Positions 16,759-26,684 of a DNA stretch of 64,000 nucleotides are shown here, piece by piece. Each line of letters opens with the position of its first letter. Position 1 is the first letter of the stretch. A program made the translations under genes and the position numbers. Source of the DNA: Bacillota bacterium (GTDB taxonomy: Bacteria > Bacillota > Clostridia > Lachnospirales > Lachnospiraceae); contig JAEWJZ010000025.1 in the NCBI GenBank assembly GCA_023386315.1, positions 62,001-126,000 on the forward strand, in the 5' to 3' direction. The notes under the pieces were generated by a model. The model ran no database searches, was not told where the DNA came from, and saw only the letters and a program-made list of their open reading frames with translations.

Positions 16759-17697
16759 GTGAATGAATTGCAAATTCAAAAGAAAGGAAGCTTTATGAAA
16801 TACTTCGCTGCCCACTGGCAATTATATCTTATGATCGCACTGCCTTTAAGTGTATTACTGATTTTTTCTTATGGTCCCATGTACGGTGTTATACTTGCTT
16901 TTAAGAATTATAAGGTAAGTCTGGGAATATGGGATAGTCCATGGGCTGATAATTATGGCTTTAATAATTTTATAAGATTTTTCAATAATTACAATTTTAA
17001 AGAATGTTTCCGCAATACCCTGGTGGTTTCCATTTATTCCATGGTGGTGAGCATACCCTGTTCCATATTGTTGGCACTTTCCTTAAATTATACTAAAAAT
17101 ATCTTATTTAAGAAAGCAGCCCAGTTGATTACATATTGTCCGTATTTTATTTCTACAATCGTATTTGTAGGAATTATAAATATCATCATGGACAACAGAA
17201 CCGGTGTAATCGGCAGCGTTCTTTATAATCATTTCGGAATTAATGTACTTGGCAGTGCTGGATTGTTTCCTTCCCTTTATGTATGGACCGGTGTCTGGCA
17301 GGGGATCGGTTTCGGCGCAATTATTTATATTGCTGCCCTGGCCGGTGTGGACATGGAGCAGCATGAAGCAGCCATTATCGACGGAGCCACTCTTTTACAG
17401 AGAATACGGTTTGTGGATATACCGGCAATTATACCTACGGTGGTTATTATGATGATCTTAAATATGGGAAGTCTCTTAAATGTGGGATATGAGAAAGTAC
17501 TTGCCATGCAGAACCAGAATAACCTGATTACTTCTGAGATTATTACTACCTATTCTTATAAAGTATCATTGGTTTCCACTTTTCCGGATTATCCATATTC
17601 TACTGCGATTGGATTGTTTCAGTCCCTGATTGGATTGTTTCTGATACTTGCCGCAAATAAAATCGCCAATAAAGTATCAGGCACTGGTTTTATGTAA
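16759..17697 (+). CDS. ABC transporter permease, LplB type
   Basis: 312 residues. Six membrane segments are visible, starting with LYLMIALPLSVLLIFSYGPMYGVILAFKNYKV, the LplB signature. The EAA-type loop is QHEAAIIDGATLLQRIRFVDIPAI. The start is uncertain: GTG at 16759 is used here, and TTG at 16768 fits too. An 11-codon mini-ORF (ATG 16734 to TGA 16766) ends over this start region and might couple translation. With the next permease and the LipO-type binding protein it imports complex oligosaccharides. No ATPase is encoded nearby. Confidence 0.88.
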   Translation: MNELQIQKKGSFMKYFAAHWQLYLMIALPLSVLLIFSYGPMYGVILAFKNYKVSLGIWDSPWADNYGFNNFIRFFNNYNFKECFRNTLVVSIYSMVVSIPCSILLALSLNYTKNILFKKAAQLITYCPYFISTIVFVGIINIIMDNRTGVIGSVLYNHFGINVLGSAGLFPSLYVWTGVWQGIGFGAIIYIAALAGVDMEQHEAAIIDGATLLQRIRFVDIPAIIPTVVIMMILNMGSLLNVGYEKVLAMQNQNNLITSEIITTYSYKVSLVSTFPDYPYSTAIGLFQSLIGLFLILAANKIANKVSGTGFM

Positions 17698-17708
17698 AGG
17701 GGGAAATT

Positions 17709-18599
17709 ATGAAGAGTAGAAGAATTACACAGGATAAGGTTGTTTATTTCGTCAATTATATATTGCTCACCCTGCTGTTAATTGTTGTGTTATATCCGAT
17801 TATCTATATTATCAGCTGTTCGTTCAGCAGCGGTAATGCGCTGATGACTGGAAAGGTTAAACTCTTTCCGGTAGGATTTACCCTGGACAGCTATGAAACA
17901 GTATTTAAATATAAATCAATCTGGACCGGGTTTAAGAATTCACTTACATATACGGTCTGCGGCGCTTTAATTAGTATAATCCTGACGTTGTTTGCAGCAT
18001 ATCCCTTATCCAGGGAGGATTTCAGGGGAAGAAAAATATTTACAGGGCTTTTTTTGTTTACCATGATGTTTTCCGGTGGATTAATACCTACCTTTATGTT
18101 AGTTAAGAACCTTAAGATGATCAATACTATGTGGGCGGTCATTCTGCCCGGTGCAGTCAGTGCCTATAACGTTATTGTTGCAAGAACATTCTTTAATCAG
18201 ACGATTCCAAAAGAATTACTGGAAGCCTCAAAGATGGATGGCTGCTCTGATTTTAAATTCTTTTCAATGATAGTGATACCTTTGTCTAAACCAATCATAG
18301 CGGTTCTTAGTCTTTGGGTAACGGTTTCCTTATGGAATTCTTATTTTAACCCTATGATTTATATTAATTCAGTGGATAAATACCCCTTACAGCTGGTACT
18401 CAGAAAAATAATTCTGATGTCCCAGGTGGATCTGTCTTCCGCCAATGTGGATCCGATGATGGTAGCAAAAAACCGGAATTTAAGTGAAATGCTAAAGTAC
18501 GGAACAATTATTATCAGCAGCCTCCCCTTAATGATTGCCTATCCTTTCGTACAAAAATACTTTGTAAAGGGTGTTATGATCGGTTCTGTTAAAGGTTAA
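17709..18599 (+). CDS. ABC transporter permease, YtcP/LplC type
   Basis: 296 residues with six membrane segments, starting YFVNYILLTLLLIVVLYPIIYIISCSFSSG. The ATPase-contact loop is LLEASKMDGCSDFKFFSMIVIPL. The C-terminus PFVQKYFVKGVMIGSVKG is the family signature. It starts 11 bases after the LplB-type gene behind a GGGGGAAA site. Partner of that permease in the glycan importer. Confidence 0.9.
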   Translation: MKSRRITQDKVVYFVNYILLTLLLIVVLYPIIYIISCSFSSGNALMTGKVKLFPVGFTLDSYETVFKYKSIWTGFKNSLTYTVCGALISIILTLFAAYPLSREDFRGRKIFTGLFLFTMMFSGGLIPTFMLVKNLKMINTMWAVILPGAVSAYNVIVARTFFNQTIPKELLEASKMDGCSDFKFFSMIVIPLSKPIIAVLSLWVTVSLWNSYFNPMIYINSVDKYPLQLVLRKIILMSQVDLSSANVDPMMVAKNRNLSEMLKYGTIIISSLPLMIAYPFVQKYFVKGVMIGSVKG

Positions 18600-18644
18600 G
18601 TTGAACTTTTTTAGGTTTATATTAAATAATGAGGAGAAAAAACT

Positions 18645-20423
18645 ATGAAAAAGAGAAGGTTTTTTAACAAACGCATGATATCAATAATAGCTTCAACCGC
18701 TATGGTAGTATCACTGTTGGGAGGCTGCGGGAAATCAGGCACGAAAACTTCCGACGCCAAAACAGATGATACGAAATCAGTATCTTCTGAAGACCCGTTT
18801 AATTTCAAATCTGTTAAAGATGTGACTTTTCCACTGAAGCAAAAATTGGAATTAACTGTTTTTGTATATGCGACTGCTACAGGCGGCGGTACGTATCAGG
18901 ATAACTATGTAACCGACTGGCTTGAGGAAAAAACCAATATCCATTTGAATTATGTATATGATTTAGATGGTGATGATGCAAAAACCAAATTAAATCTTGT
19001 TATGACAGATGCAGCCAGCCTTCCGGATATCTTCCTGGCCACCAACTGGACGAAATCAGAAGTACAGTCTTATGGACAGCAGGGGCTGATTATTCCCCTT
19101 AATGATTATTTAAAAGATGCGCCGAACTGGAATGCCAATAATGAAAAGAGTCCTTCCAGAAAAGCGGATCTTACGATGACTGACGGAAACATCTATACAT
19201 ATGGTGATGAGAATGAATGCTTCCATAGTATGTTCCAGAACAGAATGTGGATCTATATGCCCTGGGTAGAAAAACTCAATGAAGGTAAGGTACCTCAGAC
19301 TACAGATGAACTGTATGATTATATGAAAAAAATTAAGACGCAGGATCCCAATGGTAACGGTGCAGCAGATGAAATACCTATGACCGGTTATATCGGCGGC
19401 TGGGCAACCGATCCTACTGTCTGGATGATTAACTCTTTTGTACAGTGTAACAATCCGTTAAGCAATACGAACCCTACGGTAGCAGCCGGTTTTGTCGTTA
19501 ATAATGGAAAAATTGAGTATAACGTAATGAAAGACCAGTATAAAGATGGACTTAAATATATGAATAAGCTTTATAAAGAAGGTTTACTGGATAATCAGAC
19601 CTTTACTCAGGATAATACCCAGTTTGATTCTGCTTTAAATAATACTGACCATCTGGTTGGATTATATGCAGATGGCGGTGTGAATGCAGACGGAGATAAT
19701 TTCTGGGCTAAAAAACCTGGTGACTGGCAGAACTGGGCATGCCTTGAGCCTGTTGCAGGACCTGATGGGGTCAGACTGGCGGCCAGAAGTATTGCTACTT
19801 ATTTTGGATCTTCAATAGGAAGTATATCAGCAAATTGCAAATACCCTGTTATTGCTGCAGCATTATTTGATTTCATGGCATCAGAAGAAGCTTCCAATGT
19901 ACAGGCATATGGACCGGAAGGCTTTGGCTGGGATTGGACAACAGAGGGAACTTCTTTGGGTGATGGTGTTCCAAAATATGAAACACATACAATTCCGGAT
20001 GATTTTGACTGGGTCGGAAACGGATTTCCTAAAAATTATGCTCACAAGGCCTACACTGCCGATGCTATGGTAAGATCCAGTGACATTGATTTCCGTTCTG
20101 CCTTAAAGATTGAAAATCCAGATCTGGATGTAGAGTATGTGTTCCAGAAGGCAGCAGAAAAATATGAGAAATATTCACCGGATATTAACACCCTGATTCC
20201 AAACCTTGCATTCGAAGGGGAAGACAGTCAGGCTATTTCGGAATATACACTGACCATTGGCGGATATGTAAACCAGGCTACGGTTCAGTTCATCACCGGA
20301 AATATGGATATTGACAAAGAGTGGGGCAATTATATCAGCAAATTAAAGGATATGGGAGTAGATGACTATATTAAACGTTATCAGAAATGCTATGATGCAT
20401 ATATGAAAGCAGCAGGCAAGTAA
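18645..20423 (+). CDS. Extracellular oligosaccharide-binding lipoprotein, LipO type
   Basis: 592 residues, longer than the ~450 of ordinary sugar-binding proteins, as is usual for the LipO group. The signal peptide ends in VVSLLGGC (Cys28 lipidated). The mature part shows a family 1 binding fold: DWLEEKTNIHLNYVYDLDGDDAKTKLNLVMTDAASLPDI and later MNKLYKEGLLDNQTFTQDNTQFDSAL. Its ligand is probably the branched oligosaccharide degraded by the four glycosidases encoded downstream. Order permease-permease-binding protein is standard for this transporter class. Confidence 0.9.
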   Translation: MKKRRFFNKRMISIIASTAMVVSLLGGCGKSGTKTSDAKTDDTKSVSSEDPFNFKSVKDVTFPLKQKLELTVFVYATATGGGTYQDNYVTDWLEEKTNIHLNYVYDLDGDDAKTKLNLVMTDAASLPDIFLATNWTKSEVQSYGQQGLIIPLNDYLKDAPNWNANNEKSPSRKADLTMTDGNIYTYGDENECFHSMFQNRMWIYMPWVEKLNEGKVPQTTDELYDYMKKIKTQDPNGNGAADEIPMTGYIGGWATDPTVWMINSFVQCNNPLSNTNPTVAAGFVVNNGKIEYNVMKDQYKDGLKYMNKLYKEGLLDNQTFTQDNTQFDSALNNTDHLVGLYADGGVNADGDNFWAKKPGDWQNWACLEPVAGPDGVRLAARSIATYFGSSIGSISANCKYPVIAAALFDFMASEEASNVQAYGPEGFGWDWTTEGTSLGDGVPKYETHTIPDDFDWVGNGFPKNYAHKAYTADAMVRSSDIDFRSALKIENPDLDVEYVFQKAAEKYEKYSPDINTLIPNLAFEGEDSQAISEYTLTIGGYVNQATVQFITGNMDIDKEWGNYISKLKDMGVDDYIKRYQKCYDAYMKAAGK

Positions 20424-20471
20424 TAAAGACTAAATAGTCATACGTATATTGATCAGTGGGAGGTGTTATTT

Positions 20472-21887
20472 ATGAAAAAACAGGCCTTTAATCCGTATCT
20501 TCCGTCATGGGAATATATACCTGACGGGGAACCTTATGTATTCGGAGACCGTATTTATGTATATGGATCTCATGACCGGTTCAGGGGCAATGCTTATTGT
20601 TTAAATGATTATGTATGCTGGTCGGCACCGGTGGATGATCTGGGTGACTGGAGATATGAAGGCGTAATTTACCCGAAGGTATCCGATCCCCTTAATAAGG
20701 ACGGCAGCATGTGTTTATACGCACCGGATGTAACGTTAGGTCCTGACGGACGTTATTATCTTTATTATGTGCTGGATAAAGTAAGCATCGTATCCGTTGC
20801 GGTGTGTGAGGAACCGGCGGGAAGATATGAATTTTACGGATATGTACATTATGCTGACGGTACGCGTCTGGGAGAAAGAAAGGGTGACGAGCCGCAGTTT
20901 GATCCAGGGGTCCTTACGGAAGGTGACACAACCTATTTGTATACCGGATTCTGCGGCATAGGGGACAGATCCAGAAGTGGTCCCATGGTAACGGTACTCG
21001 GACCTGATATGCTTACTATTGTGAAAGAACCTGTATTTATTGCCCCAAGCGAGCCCTTCAGTGAAGGAAGCTCCTTTATCGAACATGAATTTTTCGAAGC
21101 ACCCTCTATCAGAAAAAGAGGAGATACCTATTATTTTATTTATTCCTCCATTGTTATGCATGAATTATGCTACGCAACCAGTAAATATCCAACAAAGGGC
21201 TTTGTATACGGCGGAGTCGTAAGCAGTAATTGTGATATGCACATTCATTCCTATAAACCGGCCAGGAAACCGATGTATTATGGGTCCAATAATCATGGAA
21301 GTATGGTTGAAATCAAAGATCGATGGTATATATTTTACCACCGCCATACGGATGGAACAAATTTCAGCAGACAAGGCTGTGCGGAACCGATTGAGTTCCG
21401 GGAAGATGGATCGATTATACAGCCTGAGATGACCTCCTGCGGATTAAACGGGGGACCGTTGGCTGGAAGGGGAGAATATCCTGCTTATTTAGCCTGCAAT
21501 CTTTTCTGTAAGGACGAAGAAATTTATACTCCCCTTGGAGGTCTGTGGATGGACAGCCGGTTCCCCAAAATAACACAGGAAGGGAAAGACGGGGATGAGG
21601 AAGCAGGTTATATACAGAATATGTGTGATACGGCAACCGCCGGATTTAAATATTTTGACTGTCAGGGAATAAAAAGAGTTATAATTAAAGTACGCGGATA
21701 CTGCAGAGGTCAGTTTGAGATAAAAACCTCCTGGGATGGGAAAGCACTTGCAAGTATTCCGGTTGGTTATACCAATATATGGAAGGAATATACGGCAGAT
21801 ATTGCAATTCCGGATGGGATTTGGCCAATTTATATTACTTATCGCGGAGAAGGCAGTGCATCTTTACAATCGTTTACTTTAATTTAG
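20472..21887 (+). CDS. GH43 family glycosidase (arabinofuranosidase/xylosidase-like)
   Basis: 471 residues from the ATG behind GGGAGGTG; a GTG nine bases earlier sits in that site. No signal peptide. Residues ~1-310 are a five-blade GH43-type propeller: FNPYLPSWEYIPDGEPYVFGDRIYVYGSHD holds the probable catalytic Asp, CLYAPDV a second, and FFEAPSIRKRGDTYYFIYS the likely proton-donor Glu. The last ~120 residues form a carbohydrate-binding-module-like beta sandwich. It likely removes alpha-L-arabinofuranose or beta-xylose from imported oligosaccharides. The exact linkage cannot be read from sequence, and some GH43 relatives are galactosidases. Confidence 0.8.
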   Translation: MKKQAFNPYLPSWEYIPDGEPYVFGDRIYVYGSHDRFRGNAYCLNDYVCWSAPVDDLGDWRYEGVIYPKVSDPLNKDGSMCLYAPDVTLGPDGRYYLYYVLDKVSIVSVAVCEEPAGRYEFYGYVHYADGTRLGERKGDEPQFDPGVLTEGDTTYLYTGFCGIGDRSRSGPMVTVLGPDMLTIVKEPVFIAPSEPFSEGSSFIEHEFFEAPSIRKRGDTYYFIYSSIVMHELCYATSKYPTKGFVYGGVVSSNCDMHIHSYKPARKPMYYGSNNHGSMVEIKDRWYIFYHRHTDGTNFSRQGCAEPIEFREDGSIIQPEMTSCGLNGGPLAGRGEYPAYLACNLFCKDEEIYTPLGGLWMDSRFPKITQEGKDGDEEAGYIQNMCDTATAGFKYFDCQGIKRVIIKVRGYCRGQFEIKTSWDGKALASIPVGYTNIWKEYTADIAIPDGIWPIYITYRGEGSASLQSFTLI

Positions 21888-21903
21888 TCTGGAGGATATC
21901 CTT

Positions 21904-24210
21904 ATGAAGAATTGTTTACTATATGACGCACCGGTTCCGTACCAAAGATTCAGACCTGACAGTGAAGAAATTTGGAATGAAGCAGCACCCATTGGCAATG
22001 GGAACATGGGAGCTATGGTTTTTGGAGGAGTTCAGACAGATAAATTACAGCTGAATGAGGATACCATCTGGTATGGGCACGGGGGCAGAAACCGTGTGAA
22101 TCCGGAAGCGAAAGACAATTATCTTAAGATTCGCCGGTTACTGTCAGACGGCATGGTCTCAGATGCTCAGAAGCTTGCCGGTGATACGATGATGCCAATT
22201 CCTGACCAGCAGAGAAATTACAGTACCGCCGGTGAAATCTTTTTGGAGTTCCATGAGGATAACGAAGAATTTAAGAATTACATAAGGTGCCTTGACTTAA
22301 ATCGGGCAATTGTAACCATAGAATATGAGATTGGCGGGAGGGAGTACCAAAGAGAATATTTTGCAAGTGCCGTACATCAGGTAATTGCCCTCCATCAGGA
22401 GAGCAAAGGTGAAGAAAAGGTAAATGGCTGTCTGACCTTAACATTTTTCCGCAGTAATGTAGAAAAAATTGAAAAAATCTCCGAGAACATCCTATCCATG
22501 ACTGTAAAGGAAGGCGCGGAGGGCTGCTGTTATTGTGTCATGGCTGCAATTAAGAATGAAGGCGGTACCGTGGAGATTCACAGAGACCAGATCCGCGTGA
22601 ATGAAGCAGATTCCTTTACTATCTATCTGTCAATCCGAAGTGATTTCTATAAAGAAGAACCGGCTGGCTGGTGCAGAGAAAAGCTGGAGTCTGTACTTAA
22701 ACTGCCTTATGAGCTTGTAAAGTCGGAGCATAGAAAGGAGTACCAAAGCTACTTTAATCGCGTTCAGTTTTCGTTAGGTCAGGATACTGCGAAAGCGGAA
22801 AGGACGATTCCTGAAAGACTGAAAGCCATGCAGCAGGGAGAACAGGATCTGGAGCTGATTGCAGCGTATTACCAGTTTGGCAGATATTTGCTGATTTCAA
22901 GCAGCAGACCGGGATCACAGCCGGCAAATTTACAGGGCATCTGGAACCGTAATGAGCATCCGGCCTGGGGCAGTAAATATACAATTAACATTAATACGGA
23001 AATGAATTACTGGCCGGCAGAAAGCTGTAATTTATCGGAATGCCACCTTCCGCTTTTCGAATTAATCCGCAGAATGCTTCCATATGGTCAGAAGGTTGCA
23101 AGGGATATGTACGGTCTGTCCGGTTTTGTTGCCCACCATAATACAGATTTGTTCGGAGACTGCGCTCCTCAGGATACAGTGATGCCGTCTACGATCTGGC
23201 CTATGGGAGCAGCCTGGCTTTGCATTCATATCTGGAATCATTATGAATATACCCTGGATCAGGAATTTCTGAGAGAGAATATGGATCTGATGAAGGAAGC
23301 CAGTCTTTTTATATCGGAATACCTCTTTGAAAACCATCAGGGGAAACTGATAACAGGACCTTCCATATCGCCGGAAAACACCTATCTCCATCAAAGCGGT
23401 GAAGAGGGGCAGCTTTGTATCGGGCCGTCCATGGATACCGAGATTATCAGGGACCTGTTGGAGGCTTGTATCAAAGGGGCAGAGATCACTGACTGCGAGG
23501 ATGAATTGACAAATAAGCTAAAAACAATTTTACCGCGTCTGCCGGAGCTGTCAGTGGGTAAATACGGACAGTTAATGGAATGGGCGGAAGACTATGAGGA
23601 AATGGAACCTGGCCACCGACATATCTCGCATCTGTATGCGTTGTATCCGTCTGAGCAGATAACTTATGAAAGAACTCCGGAATTAATGGAGGCTGCAAGG
23701 GTGACCTTAGAAAGACGTCTTAAAAACGGCGGCGGACATACCGGATGGTCAAGAGCCTGGATTATTACCATGTGGGCCAGACTCAGGGACGGTGAAAAAG
23801 CAGGAGAGAATATCAGGGAACTACTAACAAAATCAACCTATCCCAATCTTTTTGACTGTCATCCTCCGTTTCAAATTGATGGAAATTTCGGTGGGACGGC
23901 AGGAATTGCGGAAATGTTACTGCAATGCATAAACGGTGAGCTTACGTTCTTGCCCGCACTGCCAAAAACCTGGGACTGCGGTCATATAAGCGGAATAAAA
24001 GCCAAAGGTGCCCTAACCGTTTCCTTTACCTGGAAGGACGGAGAGGTTATTTCCGGCAGTATTCTTGCAGAAAAAGGAGGCAGGTGCTGTTTTATAAAGC
24101 CTGACAGCATTACAAAGATCGTTTCCGGGCAAAAGGTAAATATTACTTATGAAGGGCAGAAGGTAGTTTGTTACGGTGAGGGTGTTTATGAAATACAGCT
24201 CTTAGCATAA
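21904..24210 (+). CDS. GH95 alpha-L-fucosidase (or alpha-L-galactosidase)
   Basis: 768 residues, cytoplasmic. The N-terminal beta-domain shows IGNGNMGAMVFGGVQTDKLQLNEDTIWYG, the family signature. The (alpha/alpha)6 barrel contains NINTEMNYWPAESCNL with the Asn residues that help activate water, a glutamate-containing segment ISPENTYLHQSGEEG and the late IDGNFGGTAG with the conserved Asp. GH95 enzymes invert and remove terminal alpha-1,2-linked L-fucose; some prefer L-galactose, a known alternative. Neighbours GH43, GH2 and GH36 suggest a fucosylated and galactosylated plant or host glycan. No fucose catabolism genes are in this window. Confidence 0.88.
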   Translation: MKNCLLYDAPVPYQRFRPDSEEIWNEAAPIGNGNMGAMVFGGVQTDKLQLNEDTIWYGHGGRNRVNPEAKDNYLKIRRLLSDGMVSDAQKLAGDTMMPIPDQQRNYSTAGEIFLEFHEDNEEFKNYIRCLDLNRAIVTIEYEIGGREYQREYFASAVHQVIALHQESKGEEKVNGCLTLTFFRSNVEKIEKISENILSMTVKEGAEGCCYCVMAAIKNEGGTVEIHRDQIRVNEADSFTIYLSIRSDFYKEEPAGWCREKLESVLKLPYELVKSEHRKEYQSYFNRVQFSLGQDTAKAERTIPERLKAMQQGEQDLELIAAYYQFGRYLLISSSRPGSQPANLQGIWNRNEHPAWGSKYTININTEMNYWPAESCNLSECHLPLFELIRRMLPYGQKVARDMYGLSGFVAHHNTDLFGDCAPQDTVMPSTIWPMGAAWLCIHIWNHYEYTLDQEFLRENMDLMKEASLFISEYLFENHQGKLITGPSISPENTYLHQSGEEGQLCIGPSMDTEIIRDLLEACIKGAEITDCEDELTNKLKTILPRLPELSVGKYGQLMEWAEDYEEMEPGHRHISHLYALYPSEQITYERTPELMEAARVTLERRLKNGGGHTGWSRAWIITMWARLRDGEKAGENIRELLTKSTYPNLFDCHPPFQIDGNFGGTAGIAEMLLQCINGELTFLPALPKTWDCGHISGIKAKGALTVSFTWKDGEVISGSILAEKGGRCCFIKPDSITKIVSGQKVNITYEGQKVVCYGEGVYEIQLLA

Positions 24211-24234
24211 AGTTGAGGCAGGAGAAAGAATCTT

Positions 24235-26673
24235 ATGAAGAACAGGGCCGGAAGGCGAAAGCTGCTGGAAAACAATAATTGGAAATTTATGCATGGTGAT
24301 TATAAAGACGCGAAGGATTTTCAATACGATGACAGTAACTGGTATGATATTGGAATCCCCCACTCATTTGGGATACCGTATTTTCAGGAAAACGAATTTT
24401 ATGTTGGTTATGGATGTTACCGCAAAATACTCTATGTGGATGAATCGTGGATAGGTAAGAAATTATCCCTGGAATTCCAGGGAGCGTTTCAGGATGCTGA
24501 GGTTTATTTAAATGGTCAATTAGCAGGAGTACATAAAGGCGGGTATACTGCTTTTGAGATTGATATCACTCTTTATGCAATGGCGGGGGATAACTTATTA
24601 TTTGTCAGGCTTAATAATAACTGGAACCCAAGGCTGGCACCCCGTGCAGGAGAGCATGTATTTAATGGAGGAATATACCGGGATGTAAGTCTGCTGATTA
24701 CAGAACCGGTACATATCCGCTGGTACGGAACTTTCGTTAATACCCCTGCCGTTTCGAAAGAGGAAGCGGTTGTAGATATCACTACCGAGGTAATGAATGA
24801 AACAGATTCAGCGGTTACGTGCAGATTGGTTTCTGTTGTTGAATATAAAGGGGAAGCGGTAATCCGGATATCGGAAACAGGCATACTTAACTCAAAGAGC
24901 CAGATGTTCTTTCATCAGAGTGATAAAATCCGTGACCCGAAGTTATGGCATCCGGATACGCCTGAGTTATATGTTTTGAAAAGTTTTGTTTACCTGGGAG
25001 ATGAGCTATATGATGAATATAAAACCAGTTTTGGCATCCGGTGGTTTCTGTTTACTTCGGATAAGGGCTTTTTCCTGAATGGGGAACATTACGACATAAA
25101 CGGAGCAAATGTACATCAGGATCATGCCGGATGGAGTGATGCGGTCACTCATTCCGGAATACGCAGAGATGTTAAAATGGTTAAGGACTGCGGCATGAAT
25201 TTTATCAGGGGTTCCCATTATCCCCATCACACTGTATTTGCAGAAGAGTGTGATAAACAAGGCGTTTTATTTTGGTCGGAAAATTGTTTCTGGGGGACTG
25301 GCGGTCCGAAGGAAGAGGGATACTGGACCAGCAGCGCTTATCCGATTAAGGAAGAAGATCAATTGGAGTTTGAAGAGAGTTGTATCCGAATGCTGAAAGA
25401 GATGATCCGAACGAATCGGAATCATCCGAGTATTATTGTGTGGAGCATGTGCAACGAACCGTTTTTTTCTACCGCAGAAGTCATGGACAAGGCAAAAAAA
25501 CTGGTGAAACAACTGGTAGAGGTAAGTCATGAAGCGGATCCGACACGTCCTGCTGCAGTTGGCGGAGCCCAGAGAGGTGGTTTTGATACCCTGGGAGATA
25601 TCGCAGGTTATAATGGAGACGGGGCAGTGATTTTTCATAATCCGGGCTTTCCAAACTTTGTTTCGGAGTATGGCAGCTATGAAGAAAGCACCCGCCCGGG
25701 CACTATTACCCCTGCCGGTATGGAGATGGATTATCAGTGGCGTTCCGGTAAGGCATTATGGTGTGCTTTTCACCATGGAAGTATATTGTGGAATATGGGA
25801 TATTTAGGAATGATTGATTATTACAGACTGCCTCTAAATCTCTGGTACTGGTATAGAGAAACACTGCTGGGAATTAAGCAGCCGGAACCGGTTAAGGAAG
25901 GGATTGCTCATGCATTGAGAATTACGGCAGACCGGACATGTATTGGGACAGACGGCACGGAAGATGCTTTTATTATGGTAGAAATAATTGATCAGGCCGG
26001 TAACAGGATAGCGAATACCATGGAAATCGTGTTGGAGGTTGTGAGCGGCGGAGCAGTTTTCCCCACAGGAAAGCGTTTTGTTTTCTCGCCCGGGCAACGG
26101 AATTTTTATGAAGGTCTTGGAGCAATTGAACTGCGTTCTTATTATGCAGGAGAAAACAGGATAACAGCGGTTGCAGAAGGGTTGCCTGCAGTAGAACTTA
26201 TTATCAGCGCAGCTGGTGAGGAACTTTGGGAGAATCAAAAGCTGACGGGTTTATTACCGCCGCCGTCTGTTAATGGGATGCCAAAGCGTGCCAAGAGTTT
26301 CAACATTGGAGTCAGCAGACCGGTTTTTGCAAGCAGCGAACAACCGGATTATGCTGCAAGGAATGTGACGGACCAAAGCAGCACCAAACCGTGGCGAGCC
26401 ACTGAGAAGAAGCCGGGTGAGTGGATCATGGTTGATCTTGAGGGCTCCAAACCGGTAAACAGGGGAGAAGTATTTTTTGAAGAGGTTACCAGTAATCCTT
26501 TTGAAATCAGTATTTCCAGTAATGGGGTTGATTTCGAGGTAATAGCTGTCAGTAAGGACAGAGTTGTTAATTCATTTTTAGATATAAGTCTGGGAGGAAA
26601 ATCGCTTAGATATTTTAGAGTACAATTTCCGGAAGAATCTGCTGCTATCATTAAAATCAAATTATTCAGTTAA
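24235..26673 (+). CDS. GH2 beta-galactosidase-like enzyme with C-terminal discoidin-like domain
   Basis: 812 residues, no signal peptide. Order: sugar-binding jelly roll (~1-170; WYDIGIPHSFGIPYF), immunoglobulin-like domain (~170-280), TIM barrel (~280-570), a DUF4982-like sandwich, and a coagulation factor 5/8-type binding module (~680-805, from DYAARNVTDQSSTKPWRATEK). Acid/base Glu408 is in WSMCNEPFF and nucleophile Glu478 in VSEYGSYE. Beta-galactosidase is the best guess; beta-glucuronidase and other GH2 activities are not excluded. It would expose the next sugar after the fucosidase acts. Confidence 0.82.
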   Translation: MKNRAGRRKLLENNNWKFMHGDYKDAKDFQYDDSNWYDIGIPHSFGIPYFQENEFYVGYGCYRKILYVDESWIGKKLSLEFQGAFQDAEVYLNGQLAGVHKGGYTAFEIDITLYAMAGDNLLFVRLNNNWNPRLAPRAGEHVFNGGIYRDVSLLITEPVHIRWYGTFVNTPAVSKEEAVVDITTEVMNETDSAVTCRLVSVVEYKGEAVIRISETGILNSKSQMFFHQSDKIRDPKLWHPDTPELYVLKSFVYLGDELYDEYKTSFGIRWFLFTSDKGFFLNGEHYDINGANVHQDHAGWSDAVTHSGIRRDVKMVKDCGMNFIRGSHYPHHTVFAEECDKQGVLFWSENCFWGTGGPKEEGYWTSSAYPIKEEDQLEFEESCIRMLKEMIRTNRNHPSIIVWSMCNEPFFSTAEVMDKAKKLVKQLVEVSHEADPTRPAAVGGAQRGGFDTLGDIAGYNGDGAVIFHNPGFPNFVSEYGSYEESTRPGTITPAGMEMDYQWRSGKALWCAFHHGSILWNMGYLGMIDYYRLPLNLWYWYRETLLGIKQPEPVKEGIAHALRITADRTCIGTDGTEDAFIMVEIIDQAGNRIANTMEIVLEVVSGGAVFPTGKRFVFSPGQRNFYEGLGAIELRSYYAGENRITAVAEGLPAVELIISAAGEELWENQKLTGLLPPPSVNGMPKRAKSFNIGVSRPVFASSEQPDYAARNVTDQSSTKPWRATEKKPGEWIMVDLEGSKPVNRGEVFFEEVTSNPFEISISSNGVDFEVIAVSKDRVVNSFLDISLGGKSLRYFRVQFPEESAAIIKIKLFS

Positions 26674-26684
26674 GGAGATTAGAA

